Position numbers and translations under genes: made by a program | Assembly (NCBI GenBank): GCA_022059125.1 | Contig: JAEUWY010000001.1 | Span: forward strand, 2,604,001 to 2,668,000 | Length of the DNA stretch: 64,000 nucleotides | Origin: Corynespora cassiicola | Lineage: Eukaryota > Ascomycota > Dothideomycetes > Pleosporales > Corynesporascaceae | Direction of reading: 5' to 3' | Shown: piece by piece, positions 11,649 to 24,041 of the stretch | How positions within the stretch are numbered: the first letter of the stretch is position 1 | Layout of the letters: each line of letters opens with the position of its first letter | The notes under the pieces: generated by a model | Told to the model about the DNA's origin: nothing | Seen by the model: the letters and a program-made list of their open reading frames with translations, nothing else | Database searches by the model: none

Positions 11649-12227
11649 GGTGGACGGACTGGACCAAGGAAGAGAGGTTAGGCGCAGAGGTCCAGGTAGG
11701 TATGTGGCGAGGCGGGGGTAGAGAGGCGGGCGGCGAAGGGCGGGGGATTGGAGACAACGCGGACAAGAGAGCTCCGGCGCAGGAGCAGAGGCAGCGGGTG
11801 AGAGAGACGGAGCCTGAGAGAAGATGCAGAGGACCAGGGCTGGTGGTTGATGAAATAAGCTCGGCGGTACCTGAACTTGAGCCGCAGCGCATCATCAATG
11901 GCAGGCCCGTGCACGGGTTAGAGCACGGGTTAGAGCACGGGTTAGGACAGGCGGGCGCGGGGGTGGCTTTCACCGACGGCGTGCTTGTCCTGCATGGCCG
12001 CCCATCATCCATCCGTCTCTCAGCCTCGACACCTCACTCCACAAAGGGCCCCTTGCTCCGTCGGCCATCTGCCACCTGCCATCTGCCATCTGCCTCTGCC
12101 ACCTGCCGAAGCCGCGGGCCGCCATAGCTAGCATCTCTCTCTCCATCTCTCTCTGCGTGAACCATCGCATGCACCCGTAGAGGCCGCATCTCGCCTATGG
12201 GAGCCGAAGCCAGCGCCAACGTCATCC
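11649..12227. promoter_or_regulatory. Divergent promoter region AOS1 / DOC-like gene
   Basis: 579 bases between two divergent start codons, GC-rich, with the 12-bp repeats at 11911-11945 and CTGCCA-type repeats at about 12062-12107. Both promoters must lie here. A long frame open on the minus strand here overlaps the repeats and has no coding character. Confidence 0.5.
11911..11945. repeat. 12-bp direct repeat, three copies (last partial)
   Basis: GCACGGGTTAGA repeated at 11911 and 11923, with an 11-base third copy at 11935. It lies in the 579-base divergent promoter region between AOS1 and the gene starting at 12228. A second simple repeat of CTGCCATCTGCCAC-type units lies nearby at about 12062-12107. 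Confidence 0.75.
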
Positions 12228-14198
12228 ATGCCGGGACCGCCGTCTTCTCCTTCACCTCCGCCGCCCGAGAGCCTGGGCTTCTCTTTCACGGCCGGCAACT
12301 TTGACTTCCCCCATGCGTCCAGCTCGCCGCCGCCGCCGCCTGCAGCCCGCCCGCGTGCCCTGGCCCCGTCTGGAATGGAGCAGCAGTTCTCGCGCTTCCT
12401 GGCCCGCCGCCAGGAGCGAGATGCCAGCCTAAGAGCTAGGGCCGAATCCGAGCGTGACGACGATATCCCACAGAGACACGCGCGAATCGACCCCACCAGG
12501 CGTCGCCAGCCGCGCCGAACCTTGCCGAGTGACCACGAACAACGCGAACGCGACCCACGCCATGCTTCAGCTTCGTTGTTGCGCCGCCCGCCGCCCCCTT
12601 CGTCCACCGCCAATCGCCCACGGGCCACCCCAAGCGAACGATACCTGCGTCGCTCCCAGGCCCGCATCAGAGAACCCAACACCCAGGACATGGACTCAAC
12701 CACGGATATTCTGGACTCGCTGAGCGACATCCCCCTCCCGAATCCCTTCAGCCTTGCCCCCCCGGTCGTCCGCCGCTCGCGCAGCCCGGCACTCGACCTT
12801 GACGGCCTCCGCAGGCAGACAAAGCGGAGGAAGCTCGACCACGACGACGCCCGCCGCTCAGAGCACGACGGCTTCAAGTATGGCTACAAGGGCCAGGTTG
12901 TGCCCGGCCGCCTGCGCATGGATATTGTAAGCTGCGATGGTGGCGAGTACGAGAAGTTCAACCCAGCCGGCCTGTACAAGGTGCAAAATGTCCTCAAGAA
13001 CGATAAGAGCGTCTACTGCAGCGAGAGCTCGAGATGCAACCTGCTGCTGAGGCACATTGGCGAGACTCCATTTACCCTGGAGAAGGTCGTCATCAGAGCT
13101 CCGGACCGTGGTTTTACGGCTCCGTATGTTATTTCTTTCATGCCCGCGTTGTGCTACTGACCATGTTTCAGCGTTCAAGAAGGTTTGATCTTTGTGTCCA
13201 TGTCGCCCGACGATCTTCTCTCCGGCACCGCTGGATATCAGATCGAGTACGGCTCGCCGTCCCCTCGCATGTCTCCTGCCCCTAGTTGGCCTGGTGGGGA
13301 ACCCGAGCTTTCCTTCCGAGAGGCCGTCAATGACCCGTTCATTTGGGACCATTCTCGAACAGGCCGGCAGGAGCTAGAGGAGCAGATTGGACGACTGGGC
13401 CTCCGCCAGCCGGGTCGGCGTCCTCCGCTGGGCTCCCCTCGACGACGTGGCGACCAGGAACGCGTTGATGAGGACGATGACGTATATGGAGAACCATGTG
13501 ACTATCCTGCCGATGAATCCTACTCTGCGCCTCCTGGTGTCTCTGCGCCTACCCCGCCTCCATTTTCGATAGCATTCGAGAGCGAGGAGGAATCTGAAGG
13601 TAATGAAGAGCTCCCTAGCGCTGCTGTCATGGCAGATCGCCTGCGCCGAGAGAGTCGTTGGAGGCCAGAAAGTGACGATGATGAAGATGATACCATAAAT
13701 CGCCTTCCGCCCCTCCGCCGCGCATATGCTCTCGATACATATGGTGAACGCCGCTGGAGAAGTGAACGCTACCTCGATCCGATTCGTGCAACTCGCCTTC
13801 GCAACCCAAGTCGTATAGAGCCAAAACATGTCGGCCTCGACACTGAAGGCTTGATTGCCCCACATGCACGCTTCTTCATCCAAAAGCACAAGAACAAGAT
13901 TACCATCAAGTTCCACCCTGCAGTGTAAGTCTCCAATGGTGCCCAACTACCTTCCATCTTTGCATATTACCAAGAGTTTCATTGTTGATGCGCTAATTCA
14001 TCGCCCTTCTTTCTGCGGACTAAAACGGAGTCATGCATAATGAACGTTGAGTCATCGCTAATCAAGTTCCACAGATCCGGCAAGTACATTCTGTTGAAAC
14101 TCTGGAGTCCAACTCATGATGGCAACATCGACATTGAGAGCGTCCAGTTCTACGGCTACAGTGGCCCCAGATTCTTCCCGGCAGTCCAGCCCTGTTGA
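12228..14198 (+). CDS. Conserved fungal protein with DOC/galactose-binding-like C-terminus
   Basis: I do not recognise a named family. Exons are 12228-13123, 13172-13924 and 14075-14198, 590 residues; junction codons TTT ACG GCT CC|C GTT CAA and GCA GT|A TCC GGC keep the frame. The first 220 residues are disordered, rich in Pro, Arg and Ser. A folded block follows: YKGQVVPGRLRMDIVSCDGG, SVYCSESSRCNLLLRH, PFTLEKVVIRAP, then GLIFVSMS. An acidic low-complexity insert separates this from a last block in exon 3: GKYILLKLWSP, DIESVQFYGYSG. The strand pattern and the YILLKLWSP...VQFYGYSGPRF ending resemble an F5/8C or DOC (APC10-type) jelly-roll split by a long loop; this is an inference from pattern only. 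It could be a substrate or adaptor subunit of a ubiquitin ligase. Confidence 0.72.
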
Positions 14199-16476
14199 AC
14201 CTCCTATGACATGACAACAGATGCTGTTGCCATTTTATTACCCACCTCCAACCTTACAAATTTTTTTTTGCTTAATTCAGTTTATGGGATACATGAAGCG
14301 AATAAAAGGCGGTGATACCTGGAACATGCAAGGCGTTTTCGGCAGCATGGCACGGCCGTCAAGGAACAACACATGACCAAGTCATTATAGCTACAACTTG
14401 AAGATGCCGTCTGAGGCGGCTGGGGCGGCCAACAACACACGTCGGGCCAATCTACGAATAGCAGTTAGATCAACCGCCGGACATATGTTGGCGGGAATAG
14501 CCCACATGAGATCAATTAGACCTGTTGTACAAACCAAAATACGGTTTCTCTCCTAATGCACACCCATGTTCTCTCCCCCTTCCTTCCGGTCATCGCCTAT
14601 CTCATCTTGCAGCTCTCGCAAATTTTTGCCCTCCCCCATGGAATATACACAGAGCGCATGGCAGGGCTACCCCCACTCACCTTTACCAATGATTCCCTTG
14701 CTCAATCTGTGAAATCTTGCATCAAGGGTGCATGGCTTACATGGCATGGCATTGCATAAAGGAGAATACTCGTGTCCTGCGCGCCCTCGTCGCACCGGAT
14801 CAGATCTTGAGGCAGACGTGGTGCGCATCCCGAGCATCTTGGTTCTCTTGCGCCATCACCTGCGTGGGCACTTCACCGATCCATGCATCTGCTGTGCGCA
14901 AACAGGGCTTAGCCGCCAAGGTTCGCCGCCGGAGGCGCTCGTGCGACCCGAGGGTTTTTGTCAGAAAGGAGAGTATGGGGTCATTATTTTGCTTTTTGAG
15001 TTCTTGGGGGAGGGGGGAGGCTAGGAAACGGTGTGACTGGTGATTGTGAGGTATCCAAGAATCTGGTCGGATCAGACTCGGAGATGAGAACGAGGAGCGT
15101 TGAAGGGATTCACGCGCTTGCCGCGCCAGAGAGCTTCGATAGATGAATACACATGACCACCAGCAAGCATACAATCCCTTGGCCTTGTCCTCTCTCACGA
15201 GAAGGCACAAGATAGCAGTAAGACATTCCAGCTGACATTTTCTCTCTCCCCCAATCCACACACTATCGATCCCAGTCCCTCCACCCCGCCTTCACACACA
15301 CATACACACACATAGCCTCCCATTTATCTCCCCAAATCCAGCACATCGCCGACCAACATGCCGAATCCCCCCCCCCCGAAATCCTTTCAGATCCTTCCAG
15401 ATCCCCGGCCACCCTCCTCACCCTTGGCCAGCCCACCGGAGCGCCCCCTCCGGCCACTCATTGCACCAACCAACCAACCATCCGTCCATCCATATGTGAG
15501 ACACAATGGCGGAGGAAGTTGAGTATCAGGGCGGGAAGAGGGGGTTTTTTAAAGCCATGGTAATGGCGTGGTGTGGTATGATGGTATGCAGCTCCGCCCC
15601 ATTGTGGCGCTTGTTGACCTTGCCCCCAATGCAAGTGCAAATGCACGATGCAATGCACGATGCTGTGTTCCTGGATGGCGATTGTGGAACCGCCGACCGA
15701 TGACGGGCGAGGGGTGGAGGGGCGATGGCCATGGCCATGGTCATGGCGGACAAGGGAGAACCTGGGTTGTGGGAGGGGTATTGGTGAGGGTGGTGGCGTG
15801 TGGGGCTGATGTCTGGGACGGAGGCTCTGGTCGGTGAGAGAGATGTGGGGAGGAGGTTGGGTTGAGGCTCTAGGGATCGATCTGGTGGAGTTTCACTGTA
15901 TGCGAGATTGTGGATCACAGAGTGCGAGATTCCAGCAAACATACTCAGGACTCGACATGGTTTTTCATTCATAGTGGTCCTTTGGTAAAGTACATGATCA
16001 GCCAGTGCCTAACGCACCGTCCGGATTTGGCTCTGTTGTAAACTATTTTGTACAGCCTTCTCCGATATGCAAGGAGAAACTGGGGGTATCATAAAACGTC
16101 CGTTGCCTGTGCCCATGCCATGATAATGCTCCGACCCCATCCGAAGACGGGGAAAGAAAACTCAAAGAGATAACAGAGACCGGCAGACCCCCCATAACTC
16201 CATCGCTATGCAAACAAAAATTACATGAAAACTTTTTTTTTTGGTTCCGCAGCCCTTCCTCTTGAATGCATCCAATTTTCTCGATCAAAAGCTCACTCTG
16301 AGAAAACTTCTTGTCGTCGCCCGAAAGTGATTGCCTGCAGCAGACCATGGCTGAACTGTAGCTCTGAGAAATTGGAGATTGTGAAGAAATTATCATGAAA
16401 CAACGTAGTATAGTTGTTTGGTAAGGGACTTCAAGACGCTAGGCCAGACCGTATTGTAGTTGGTCAACCAGAACAT
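14199..16476. other. Long convergent intergenic region with simple repeats
   Basis: About 2.3 kb between the stops of the DOC-like gene (+) and SAC3 (-), long for this gene-dense window. It contains a (CA)n-type tract near 15293-15312, an 11-base C run near 15367-15377 and CATGGCCATGGCCATGGTCATGG near 15725-15750. Several frames of 65-153 codons are open on both strands, but none shows a recognisable domain or a convincing spliced structure. An unannotated RNA or small gene cannot be excluded. Confidence 0.5.
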
Positions 16477-19400
16477 CTAGTCCGAGAGCTCGATGGCGTC
16501 GTCCTGCGTGGCACCAGGGCGAAGCTGGGCGTCCTGCTGGCTGTCCGATTCATCATCCTCCTCCTCATAATCTTCTTCCTCCTCGAATTGTCCATACTGT
16601 TCCTCCATCTCATCAGATTCCTCCTCTTCCTCCGTCATGACCTCGTCGTCAGAATAGTGCCCTTCATCGTCTGCATCTACGTCCACAGTTGGCTGTCCAA
16701 AGTAGAGGTCGTTGGAAGCCTGAGCCTCGTGCTGAGCCATACTCGGAGGAGTGTACGACTGCTGGGTGGGAATGGGAGAAGACAATTGCAGAGGCTCGTT
16801 GATAACGGGAGAGTTGGCGCCGGAAGAGCCCACGAGCGATCGACGATATTCTGCCACGGCATCGGCTCCCTTTCCATAGAGATGTGCTGGGACGAACCGG
16901 GACTTGCGGTTGCGGTAGGCTGGGCCATCGTTGGATCCGGCCGAACTGACGCTCACGCCGAAAGATGACCGACCAAGGATAGATCTTGACAGTCCCAAAT
17001 TTGGAACGCTGCGGCTGAAGTCGTGCTGAACTGGCCCGAATGAGTTCTTTGGGGAGAAGTTCGAGGAGCCGTTAGATATGGCTGAGCCGAGGATTGGCTT
17101 ATCGAATTCTTCAATCAAGGATCGCCAACGACTGATTGACTCTTCGCTCTGAGTAGTAGGAGGCAATGAATTACGAGGTGTAGACGTGGCAGAGGTCCGA
17201 AGCCGCTTGACCTTTTCGTCCGACTCGCTTCCCGTACTTGATCCAAAGCTGCGCTTGCGTTGCTTGAAAGGGTCAATGCCCTTCAATTTCAACTGGAAGT
17301 AATCGGTCTGGGTCCTGTCGATGGGTGCTTTGGGATCCTTGAACGGCATCTGGTAATCGTTGCGGAGTGTGTTATTCGTCTGTGGCAGTGAGACTGGTAC
17401 CTCGACCGTATCGCGAACCTGTGCCGTTGTATTCTTTCTGGCGCGACGAGAGCTTGCCGGCAGTTCTGGTTTCTTGAACTCTTCCGGTTTGCGAACCGGC
17501 TCATTGGGCTTGTCAGGTACTACGGCGGTAGCAGAGCCGTTAGGAGCCTGTACGGCAGTAGCCTCCGCTTGTTCTGGGTTAAGCTCAGCCATCTTCTTGC
17601 GCTCTGCTTCTTGTTCGCGTATGGCGCGTATCCTCTGTCGACGGTTCCGAGTCTGCCGAGCCTTTTGCTTCCTCCTAACTTGATGCACGAACCGATACAA
17701 CGCTCGTCGTGCTTTTGATATTTCCACCTTCTTCAGCATATACTGCACGCGCTGCTCGTTATCCTCGGCTTCGAGTTGACGGCAAACGTCCTTGAACGCC
17801 TGTCGTAGATTCAACTGCAACTCGCGGTTGAGTATGATAGTCCCCAAGCCCGGCTCGTCATCATCATCGAGGGCATTCCGGACGAGAGTGTCGGTGGCTT
17901 GGTCCTGCTCTCGTTGCATCGCTACCAGATTTGCTTGCTGGCGCTGACGCTGGCGCTGCTGTTCCTCAAGCAGATACTGTTGACGTAGAATCTGCTGCTG
18001 AGCCTCAATCTCTTGACGCTTTCGCTCTTCTTGTTTTCGACGGACTTCTTCCAACTGCTGACGGCGCTGCTCTTCGGCTTCGCGAGCACGACGTTCCTGC
18101 TCAGCCCGTGCAGCTTCCTGTGCCTGGCGTTCCTGCTCCTGCTGCAATCGCTGACGCTCCTCCTCCAGCCGCTTTTGTTCTTCAAGAGCCTTTTGCTGCT
18201 CTTCAAGTTTACGCTTCTCTTCATCTTGGGCTGTGGAAGGCGCTGGTGGTTGAACTTCGGGTTTGGGGGAAAAGACGTTTGTCGCGGCGCTTGTCCCTCC
18301 ATTGGTGAGAGGTGCGCTCGGCGCAAAGATGTTGTTCGAAGGGGTGGGGGATGCTGCAGTTGACGGAGATGCGGCGTTGGCGGTAAACTTTGCGAATGGG
18401 TTCGATATAGCCGTGTTGGCGGCTGGAGGGGCAAAGGATATGGCGTTACGAGACGGATCGAAGAGACCGGGCTGTACGGTCTTTGGTGATGCGCCTTGCA
18501 TGAATGGATTATTTCCTTGGGAAGCAGGGGCCTGAAAAGGAGTGAGGCTGTCCTGGGCAGGTGATGGTTTGGCCTGGAAAGGCGACGATGAGGCGAATGG
18601 TTTCGCCATATTAGCCCCAAGGGTGGGTTGGTTAACATCTGCGGCCTGAAAAGGCACTTCAGGAATAAACAAGGAATCGTCTGACGATTCACCCAGACCT
18701 ACCGGTTTGTTCATTAGTAACGATTGGACAATCATGTTTCGTCTTCTCGCGTCCCCTATCGTGATACCTTGTGCAATAGCGAAGTACTGCCTGTCGCCCC
18801 TCTTGGCCTCCACAATCCCAGATGTCATGTCGACATCCATGCTGTACGGTACAGCCTCCTTTGGTACCGGCTCTGACAAATCCAAGAAGGGGACACCCTC
18901 ATCGTTGTTGCGAATCGTGTACTGGAAATGCTCACAGCAAGCCCTTGTTTGTTGTTCATTATCCGTCCCCAAGGCTTGGGCCAACTTCGGTAGGGTCCAT
19001 GCGTCGACCATGGTCTTGCTACCCTGCCTAAAGCTCCTAGCAATGGTTTTTAGAACATTCTCGCGGATCACGTCGAATGCAAGTTCGGCCGCGCAAGCCA
19101 TGAGATAGGATACCTTGAAGGACTTGATCTGACTCCACCAAGACTCCCAGTTCTGTTGTGCCGCTGGAAAAGAGGCCGGCCGATCTTGCCTGTTGAAGAA
19201 GGTTTTGCCCGTGCGATATATTGATAAAGCAGTCTGGACCCGCTGGTTATTCATCAGGTTACCAAGAAAGGCGATCTCAGACTCGATGGATGTCTCTTGA
19301 AGGTAAACAGCCAGGATGATGCGGTAGGCCAGTATCTCAGGCTCATACGTAGCGCAGTGTGCCAGATTGGTGCCTCGGATATCTGAGTAGCGCTGCTTCA

Positions 19401-20723
19401 AGGATGTGAGTGCATTGAGCATCTGTTCTTTTTCCATGTGGGATTCGTATCTGGTACCCGCCTCTTTCTGTGCAAGAAAGTTGTTTGCCAGCGCATGGTG
19501 GCACACCAAATGAATACGAACACACATTTCGAAGCATTCGAGAAATAGGGAGGTCTCGCGCGGGCCATCGATGTTTTGCGTGGTCAGGTCCCTACGGACA
19601 GCTCGCGTGCTGTCCCATACCATCGGTTGGTGGAACCGCAAGCCATCAGGTGCGTCGAGCAATCTTGCAAGGTATTCCATGGATTTCTGATGCGATTAGC
19701 CTTTGGTCAGCGTAGGACCAGGGGGACTTACCTTGCAGGCACTTGGAGTTCGAATATCGGAGATGAGTTCGGTCTCGTCACCGGCAGCAGATCGCTTGAA
19801 TCGCTTGACCATGCGCGACTCGTCAGCTATCCTGGTACCGCGTTCGCCGTGTGCCGTTTCGGGTGTCTTTGTATCGTTAGTGAGGGCAAACGCGCCCAAC
19901 CCTAGCTCAGCGGGACTTACATATTCGGATGCGCGAAGATGGTTTTCGGCAATGCGCGAAACCCGCTCGTACTCGGGGCACATGTCTTCGCAAATGCCCT
20001 TGATTTGGACAGCATTGTCGAGCTGAATCTGGCCTTCGGGGTTCATGAGTCCCTCCTGGACATATCGATCGCGTAACATCGGACGACGCTTGTTGATCTG
20101 GAGCTATTAGTGACTAGAGCGGCCGGCCAGAAATGGTGGAATTATGCTCACCCAGTCCATGCGCTCAGCAAACTGCGAATCCTTGAATGGCGTAGAGTTC
20201 TTGCCCCACATAGGATAGTACGGTTCGAGTGACGTTTGGGGACGTTTGGATTTCCTGGAGAGATTGTCAGAATCGCCGTAGGGCCAGAACCGATTGGCGT
20301 CCGCCGTTGGGTAGGTAGGCTCGAGGGCTCGCGATGCGCTGGCCATGGCGGGATCCTGGGCTTTCCTTCCCAATGGCAGGCGCGTCTCGGTTTGACCCCT
20401 CGGGCTTGTTTATCTTTCAAGTACGTCGGGACGACTTACGGCGGCTGCTGTGGCTGCTCGTCTTGTTCTTCCTGCTCGTCTCGATCGTCATCCTCATTGT
20501 TGTTGCGACGGTTTCGGTCATCGCGGCCTCTAGAGCGATTGTCGTTGCCACGCTGTGCGTTGCCGTGCCCGCGGCTCGATTGAGGGCTACGATTCTGATT
20601 GCTGCTGGACTGGTTACCGCCTCTGCCCGCGTTGCCGCGAAGGCTGGCGCCGCCGCGAGAGTTGCCGCGCTGGGTGCCGTTGTAGTTGTTGCGCGCGCCG
20701 CGCCTGCCCCCACTGTTGCTCAT
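16477..20723 (-). CDS. SAC3: Nuclear mRNA export factor Sac3 (GANP family)
   Basis: Scaffold of the TREX-2 complex, which couples transcription to mRNA export at the nuclear pore. Proposed exons are 20723-20440, 20365-20152, 20097-19921, 19866-19732 and 19686-16477, about 1339 residues. The first exon is RGG/Asn/Gln-rich and ends QQPP before a GTAAGT donor. The only in-frame acceptor candidates for it are AAG sites at 20366 or, for a too-short 35-nt intron, 20405, so that junction is uncertain. The SAC3/GANP helical domain starts in exon 3 (KGICEDMCPEYERVSRIAENH) and runs through about 600 residues. A 54-nt in-frame intron is proposed at 19867-19920. Downstream are Pro/Ser/FG-like spacers (NPFMQGASP, NPFAKFT), a long Glu/Gln/Arg coiled coil, a basic helical region and an acidic tail ending DAIELSD. 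Confidence 0.9.
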
Positions 20724-21608
20724 GGTTGTGAGCTTGTGGAGCGCGGGACGGCCGCGCGCCGAGGTGGTGGGAGGATGGGAAAGGACGGCTTTCGCAAAGA
20801 TGTGTGTGTGATCGGAGTCGGTCCACCGCGTAGTGGCGTGAGTGAAGCGATGCCGGCTGGTGTTGCCCGGGGTGGGTTGCGGTGGGCGAACAACAAAGAG
20901 AGGACGAAGGTAGCAAGAGTAGAGTTGCGGCCAAAGTTGGAGCTCCAGTGTGCACGGATCATCCGGGCCTTGGCGCCCGACCCTCAATCGCGCGTTCCGT
21001 CACGCCCACGTGACCGCGTCTCTCCTTCACGTCTCGAACCACGGCAATCTTGGAACGCATAAAGCAATGAGGGTTTAACCTTTTATTAATTAAAAGCAGG
21101 GCCAGTTCATATTCTGGCCCGCAGACAAACCGAAATAAGTTTCAGGCCTATAGCCCGGTGTTCTCCACGCTCCCACGAGCCTTTTCTCTACTGCGCTTGT
21201 AATATCTCGTCCTCGACAAACGCAGCGTACATTTTTCATCCGAACAAAACAGAGCCGCCCTGAGTGTTTTATCCTGAAAATTTCCCGAAAACGGCGGCAC
21301 GTTGCGCTTGTAGCTGCCCGTATTATGCTCCACCAGTGGGGTTGCTAGCTCCGTATCGTAACCGTTTTATCGTTATTGCATTGCGGGAAGGGTCGTGACG
21401 GGGTATAATATCATGGAGGTTGGGAGAGAAACGACGCCAAAAGGCTTTTATTGATGACAACGCTGGGGGTTCCAGCAATCATGCCGAGGCAAAACGACAG
21501 GGTAGGTTCGCTGCCGTGCTGGAAGAAATGGAGAAAATCATATAACGAAATATGCAGTTAACAAATCGTGATATCGTGAGACGTGACTAACTGTGAGTAA
21601 AGGGGAAT
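20724..21608. other. Intergenic, SAC3 upstream region
   Basis: About 885 bases between the SAC3 start and the 3' end of the next minus-strand gene. An AT-rich patch (TTTTATTAATTAAAAG) lies near 21080-21097. No gene is apparent. Confidence 0.45.
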
Positions 21609-24041
21609 CTATTGTGGAAGACCATGCATCGTATTTTGGTCATTACGTGGAACTTCGCTCATGTCCAAGGTGCCAGGATGAACATACTTTGGGCTGGACA
21701 CGGTTGCATAATTGGCGAAATTTGAATTCGGCTCAATGGAGTACGCTTGCTGGGTTGGCAGCTGTGATTGGCAGTATGGATTGCCAAATGCCATATGCTG
21801 GTTCTGCGGTGGAACCCACCATCCGCCTTGGTGGGGGTCGGTATTGTATGATAGCTGCAGCGGGGGAGCAAAAGAGTTGGCTGCATCCTCAACAGGCTGA
21901 AGTCCATAATTGACGTAACTGGTCACCACCTGCGGTAGCTGCGTCGTTGCATGCCCCTGGCCCGTTCCTGTGCCCAGATTTGGGGTCTCGCCCATGTTGA
22001 GATAGGCCATAGACGGGTCAAACATTGGGTTAGTCGCCGGTGCCGATGAGAAAGCTTGTCCATTATTGACCAAGCCTGAGACTTCTGGATCTGCATGAAT
22101 GCTGGATTGTAGAGCGGGAGGTGTAGACTGGTACACTGTGGCCGAAGGACTGACCATTGGAGCCACTGGAGTCGCATGCTGATGATGATGACGATGATGC
22201 ATCGAAGTGGGTGAGAAGACCGACTGATCCAAAGGAGATGCAACTTCGGTTAAGCTTTCAGTGTCCGCTTTTATCGTATCGCTCTTATTATCCTCATCCT
22301 CATCATATAGACTGACAGTCTGAAAAGAGGAGTTGGCTGTGCTCATGCAAAGTGTGTCATCAACTTCTGTCTCGTCACCAAGATCATCAGATGATTCATC
22401 TTGCTTAGAAGATAGGTCGCCAGGACAGAGCTTGCTCCGGACCGATCTCTTCTTGGACTTCCTCGGCGGCTTCGGTGCCGGGGACCAGCTATGTTGTGGG
22501 CTCCGCTTCGGATCCTTGGCACCAGAACCCTCGTACAGGTTGTACTGGGCGAGGTAGTCTTCATGTGACTGAGCGACATCAAACATGTCGGCCAAGATCT
22601 GCAAGGCACGGTTTTTCATGAAGAGACAGTACTCTGCGCTTTTTGCAGACGAGATGGCTTCTGCAGGGCTTTGAGTCACATTGTACTCCGCAATCGTCTT
22701 GAGCCTCGCTATCCACCCGGCTCGCGGCTTCCCGGCTCGCTCATCCTTACGTCGGTGGATGAGCATGATATCAACGGCCAATGGAGTTAGCTCTGGTTGA
22801 GTTAGTTGATGGTAGATTGGTTCAAGAGTGATGCGTACCATGCTTATTCAAATGTGCCGGCTCGTTGTATAGTACGTTGTCTGGCCACCAGGCTGGCTGT
22901 GAATCGGGAGACATTTGTGGAGGGTACTTTCTGTGGTATCTCCCGTATTTTCTCATTCTATCCGGTTCGAGAGCCTTGATCCACTCGGTAACAATATTGC
23001 GAACCGGCTTCATTGTAAGCTCTTTCAAACGCGCTGCATAGAAATGCTGGAGTTTGACCGTGTCCCCGATGGAGAAGGCACTCATCTCTGCAGTCTTGGA
23101 CGCTGGGGCAGAGTAGCGCCCCCTGTCATCGTCGTCATCGTCGTCATCGTCTGGCCGGCCCCGTGGTTTGGACTCAAGTTTGAGTTTCTCATGAGAAACT
23201 GGCCGTAGAGAAGATCTCTTCCTCTTTCTGCACTTGGGTGGTGGAGACGGCGGTAGCTTTGTAGACGTCGCTTTGGGGGTCTTCTGTGGGGTTTGGCACG
23301 TAATTGCTTCATCACCGTCATTTCGATCTGTGTGACCTAAGTTAGATGTTTCCTTGTCAAAAAGGATTGTAGTGTAAACGTGCATGCAAAAACCACCCTA
23401 CCTGGAGTGGTCGGTGAAACCTCATCATGTCCATCACCCGGAGTCGATATTTTCCTATACTCTGGTGGAGGAGGCGGCGCCACTGGCAAATCCCCAATCG
23501 GCGGATACAAATGCTCCCACCCTGGTATGGGCTGGTAGTACTGCTGCTCACTACCGGGTAGTATAACAACATTCGCAACTACTCGTGGAACGGCATGCAG
23601 CATATGCTCCTCCCCCTTCTCTGGCTGCGACTTTGCTGTCTGCTTCTGCCATCACGATAATCAGCGGCTGCATCGGACGAAGTAACTATCCAACCCACTC
23701 CCAATACGACGACAAGCGCTAGCGCCCCGCTCCGGCGGGTCCATGAGGCGAGCGGGCACTAGGCGAACCAACCGCGCCCGCCCGCCCGCGTCCCAAGGAC
23801 TCAGCTCCACCACTTCTAGTGCGGGGCTACCAACATCCAAGAGGGAAAAAAAAAAGCTGAAAGGCAGACTTACCCGAGAGCGCACCGAGGAGGATCCAGA
23901 AGGCCATGTGCTGGCGTTGTCTTGGTCGAGCATCGCGGTCCTGGCATGACTACTGTGTCGGGCAATGTGTCCGCCCTCTTGGAGACTATTTGCTGCTTCT
24001 CCTCTGCCTCGAGCCATGATGCTTGCAGGGCCGCAAGCCAC
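21609..24041 (-). CDS. YDR124W / HrmA-associated cluster-type helical-bundle protein (DUF2841)
   Basis: Member of the DUF2841 family, which includes yeast YDR124W and a protein of the Aspergillus fumigatus subtelomeric hrmA-associated cluster; molecular role unknown. Exons are 24041-23874, 23645-23402, 23327-22839 and 22792-21609, 694 residues, with all phases consistent (the first junction, over a 228-nt intron, is the least certain). The core spans exons 3 and 4: TMKPVRNIVTEWIKALEPDRM, YPPQMSPDSQPAWWPDNVLYNEP, then after splicing LNKH|ELTPLAVDIMLIHRR. Exon 3 has a nine-Asp run from a GAC microsatellite (about 23130-23150). The C-terminal half is disordered, with a His-rich patch (HHRHHHQH) and many Gln/Asn/Pro. 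No other hrmA-cluster gene is nearby. Confidence 0.83.

Noticed and set aside
15526..15972. 148-codon minus-strand frame in the long convergent gap
   Set aside because: Pro/Ser/His-rich translation overlapping simple repeats, no recognised motif and no splice pattern.
21609..24041. An hrmA-type gene cluster
   Set aside because: Only one gene of that type is present; neighbours are SAC3 and an ABC transporter, so cluster membership is not supported.
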